Origin: Oscheius sp. JU75
Lineage: Eukaryota; Nematoda; Chromadorea; Rhabditida; Rhabditidae
Direction of reading: 5' to 3'
Assembly: GCA_037178855.1 (NCBI GenBank)
Contig: JASJZC010000006.1
Location: 558,001 to 622,000 of the forward strand
Length of the DNA: 64,000 nucleotides
In this document: positions 61,702 to 64,000 of the stretch, piece by piece
Numbering within the stretch: position 1 is the stretch's first letter
Layout of the letters: every line of letters starts with the position of its first letter
The notes under the pieces: model-generated
Told to the model about the DNA's origin: nothing
The model's input: the letters and a program-made list of their open reading frames with translations, nothing else
Database searches by the model: none
Translations under genes and position numbers: made by a program

Positions 61702-63892
61702 TCATTTCATTTCAGAGCAGTTACAGTAAGCTGGTGGACGTTCATTCCCTTCACTGAACTGAACCAGTATGAGGAAGTAGGTGAAAATTGAAGAGAACAT
61801 CTAGAATATCTTGGTCAAAGCTATTGTCACTCTCCTGTCTCTCCTGTATCTCTTTGTCTCTGTCTCCCGGACTTACAGTAAGGAGTATTCCTCTGTTCAT
61901 AGGAAAATAATTATAGGCAGAAATTGTCATCTTGTTGCTCTGTATTTGGGAGATCAGTATCAGCATTTGAGACTAAACTTTCTGTTTTGGGAAGCCCGAA
62001 TTACTCACAGCGATTCGAGGATCGTCCTCTCCTTTCAAGGAAGTTGTGTACAGGTTGAAGGCAGAAGTTGCAATGTTCTCACCCTGAACTGTCTCTCTAT
62101 CTTTTTGTCCTGTCTCTCTGTCTCTGTCTGTCTCCCTGTCTCTCTGTTTCTGCTCTTACCTCTTCAGTCAGATGAAAGGCGGGCAAGCTCAATATCAGAA
62201 GGACTGTGACGATTGTCATGATCCACACTCCCATTCCCACCACAATCCCTGGCTGACTCTGAAACTGAGATGCAGAGAAACAGAGAAACAACTGACCCCA
62301 GCATTTCTGTAAGCAACATAGGCCAAGAAGCAGACGCTTGGAATAGCCAGGGAATAGAAACAGAAGACGCTAAAACTGTAGCAGTCTTCCAACTTGTTTC
62401 TGGCCAAGACCAGGTGATGGTGATGGGTTTGAATCTCTTCTAAGTATTGTAGCTTGACCAGTGGGGGAGAGGACCTGTACTTCTAGAACTGGAACTGGAA
62501 GACTCACCTAAAGTCCTTATCCATTCTCTTGCAAATGTTGGCTATGACGTAACGGATGTAGGTACAGCTAAAGAAGAAGTCCGTGCAGAAGATGGTGATT
62601 CCACACTGGCAGATGAGGACCTGGGAAAGCTCCTTTGTTTCTTATGCTTTTGTTCCTTACGGTCTGAGAACTATGGTTCCTTGACCGTGACTTCTCTCTC
62701 CTGTCTCTGTCAGAACACACTGTACACACTAGTATTCTCGACTATCTGATTACTCCTTTCTGTCCACTGGTACCAGAAATGTGACTCTTACTTGTACAAG
62801 CAGTGTCCCCTGATCTGACTTGACTCCACTGATCGGCTACTCGCTTGTCCATCTTCTGACTACGTGGTTATACTGTCTTCTGACCGACCTTGACCACCAG
62901 AGACAAGCTACCAGAAGTGTACTGTTACTTGTTTGACTACCAGTCCAATGTCCTCTGGTCCCATTATCTCCTGAACCCCACTGGCCGGTTGCAGGCTTGA
63001 CTACCTTTCTGACTACCTAGCTATTGACTACCAGACAACTTATCAGAAGTATCTCTCTCTCACTTTCTTGATTACCTCAGATCCCTTGACTACCTTTTCT
63101 AGACTTGCTGGTCGGTCTCTCTCTTGGCTACCCTCCGACTACCTGGTTGCTGTTCTTTGACTAACAGACAACTCGACCCTTTGTTACTGACCTTCTGGTA
63201 CTGACAAAGCGGTACATGACCACCTGGTTACAGTGTCCCGATCACATTTTTCTCTTACTATAGTGTCTCTCTGTGTGATTACCTGAAATCCCTCATCTCT
63301 AGATCGCTGCTATCCTATGTATGATTACTCCTGAATAGCTACTACTGTCCCATTTGCTTGACTACCTGGCTGAACCGTGTCATTTGACCCACCACATATA
63401 CTTCCAGCGGAAGAAACCACAAGCTCCTGACTATCAATGGCGGCATCCAAGGAGCTTTTCCAGTGAACAGTCCCAGTTTCCAAGTAGCATCTAAGAGACC
63501 CACTGTGACAGAGAGAGTCACATTGATGAGTATGAGTCGGTTTGTCATCCTCTTGGCTCTTTCCAGTGGCAAAAGAGAGTCGTCCCCTTCCATGGCCAGA
63601 TCTATTTGCTGGAATGGGGGTGTTAGAAGAGAGACAGCTAGCACTGACCTCCAGAAAAATGTTCCGTTTCCTGTGTACTCTTGTGAACATGAGGGTCCCG
63701 TTGAGACCGGCTACTATGAAGACAAATCTGGTCAGGGAGAGTACAACTCTCGGGTCGAACATGATTTCAGAGGGCGAGAAGTGATTGTGTTCGGTAGGCA
63801 GTAAAGTAATTTGGGTGCTTCTTCTGACAGCTGTGGCTAGCATAACGAACAGAACTAATCGTCTGTACCAGTTTAGCAGTCGGTCGTCGGCT
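61702..63892 (-). CDS. Gustatory-receptor-like gene (gur-3/lite-1 type), 5' end outside window
   Basis: Eight exons can be read: 63892-63649, 63608-63366, 62620-62508, 62474-62297, 62264-62160, 62083-62009, 61939-61877 and 61800-61702, about 373 residues in one frame. Several TM segments are present (VVLSLTRFVFIVAGLNGTLM, RLILINVTLSVTVGLL, CGITIFCTDFFFSCTYIRYV, GVWIMTIVTVLLILSLPAF). The last helix contains TYFLILVQF, the TYhhhhhQF signature of the insect-type gustatory receptor superfamily, then a short tail ending in SEMK. In C. elegans this family includes gur-3, lite-1 and egl-47, some with light or peroxide responses; the cue here is unknown. These proteins have inverted 7TM topology and are not GPCRs. 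The first exon in the window starts in mid-codon, so at least one upstream exon is missing. Confidence 0.82.
62640..63350. repeat. Degenerate TGACTACC-rich intron
   Basis: The intron between exons 63366 and 62620 is filled with variants of (T)TGACTACC(A/T) and related CTGGT/CAGAAGT words, a pattern different from the GAGACAGA tracts in neighbouring introns. Confidence 0.6.
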
Positions 63893-64000
63893 CTGGAAGT
63901 GTAGAAAGAGAGCTATAGAGTTAGAGAGACAGAGACATAGAGAGACAAGTAGACAGTAAGGCAGAGAGGCAGAGAGATAGTGAGAGAGAAACCGGATGAG

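Overview
The window is nuclear DNA of a nematode, most likely a chromadorean (rhabditid-type) species. It has multi-exon genes on both strands, mostly short introns (many 35-100 nt) ending in TTTCAG, an FRPGamide neuropeptide precursor of the nlp-2/nlp-22/nlp-23 type, a class H serpentine chemoreceptor, a gustatory-receptor-like gene of the gur-3/lite-1 kind, and two gene pairs spaced like nematode operons. The species cannot be named from the sequence. Exon boundaries below were read by eye from frame continuity and GT..AG signals; no transcript data were used.

Layout. 0-8 kb: the end of a small secreted protein (-), two more small secreted-protein candidates (+), tRNA-Gln(CUG) (-) and a PEBP gene (+) with a TATA box. 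10.4-14 kb: a four-TM LAPTM4-like protein (+) convergent with an aminergic-type GPCR (-). 14-21.8 kb: gene-poor, rich in GAGACAGA/CTGTCTCT low-complexity DNA, with one weak minus-strand gene candidate. 21.8-30 kb: Nup62 (npp-11) followed after 149 bp by a UVRAG homologue. 31.3-35.3 kb: vps-41. 35.9-42.7 kb: a broken SNX17-like fragment (-) and a suppressor-APC-domain (SAPCD1/2-like) gene (-) that carries the FRPGamide neuropeptide gene inside one intron on the opposite strand. 42.7-51.5 kb: gene-poor, with a decayed Tc1/mariner-type element. 51.5-56.6 kb: dlg-1 (Discs large MAGUK). 57 kb: a foldback element related to the 45 kb element. 57.7-64 kb: a UDP-glycosyltransferase, an srh receptor and a gustatory-receptor-like gene, all minus.

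Themes. Three genes serve membrane traffic: UVRAG (PI3K complex II), vps-41 (HOPS) and the SNX17 relic. dlg-1 and the SAPCD homologue belong to families linked to epithelial polarity and spindle orientation. The right end carries sensory receptors, two of them 143 bp apart on the same strand. The main non-genic signals are low-complexity motifs that fill introns and spacers, nine tRNA-like (SINE-like) sequences, a dispersed TACAACTTTGTAGA-type motif, an internally duplicated FG-repeat block in npp-11, and two cases where the frame suggests unusually short introns.
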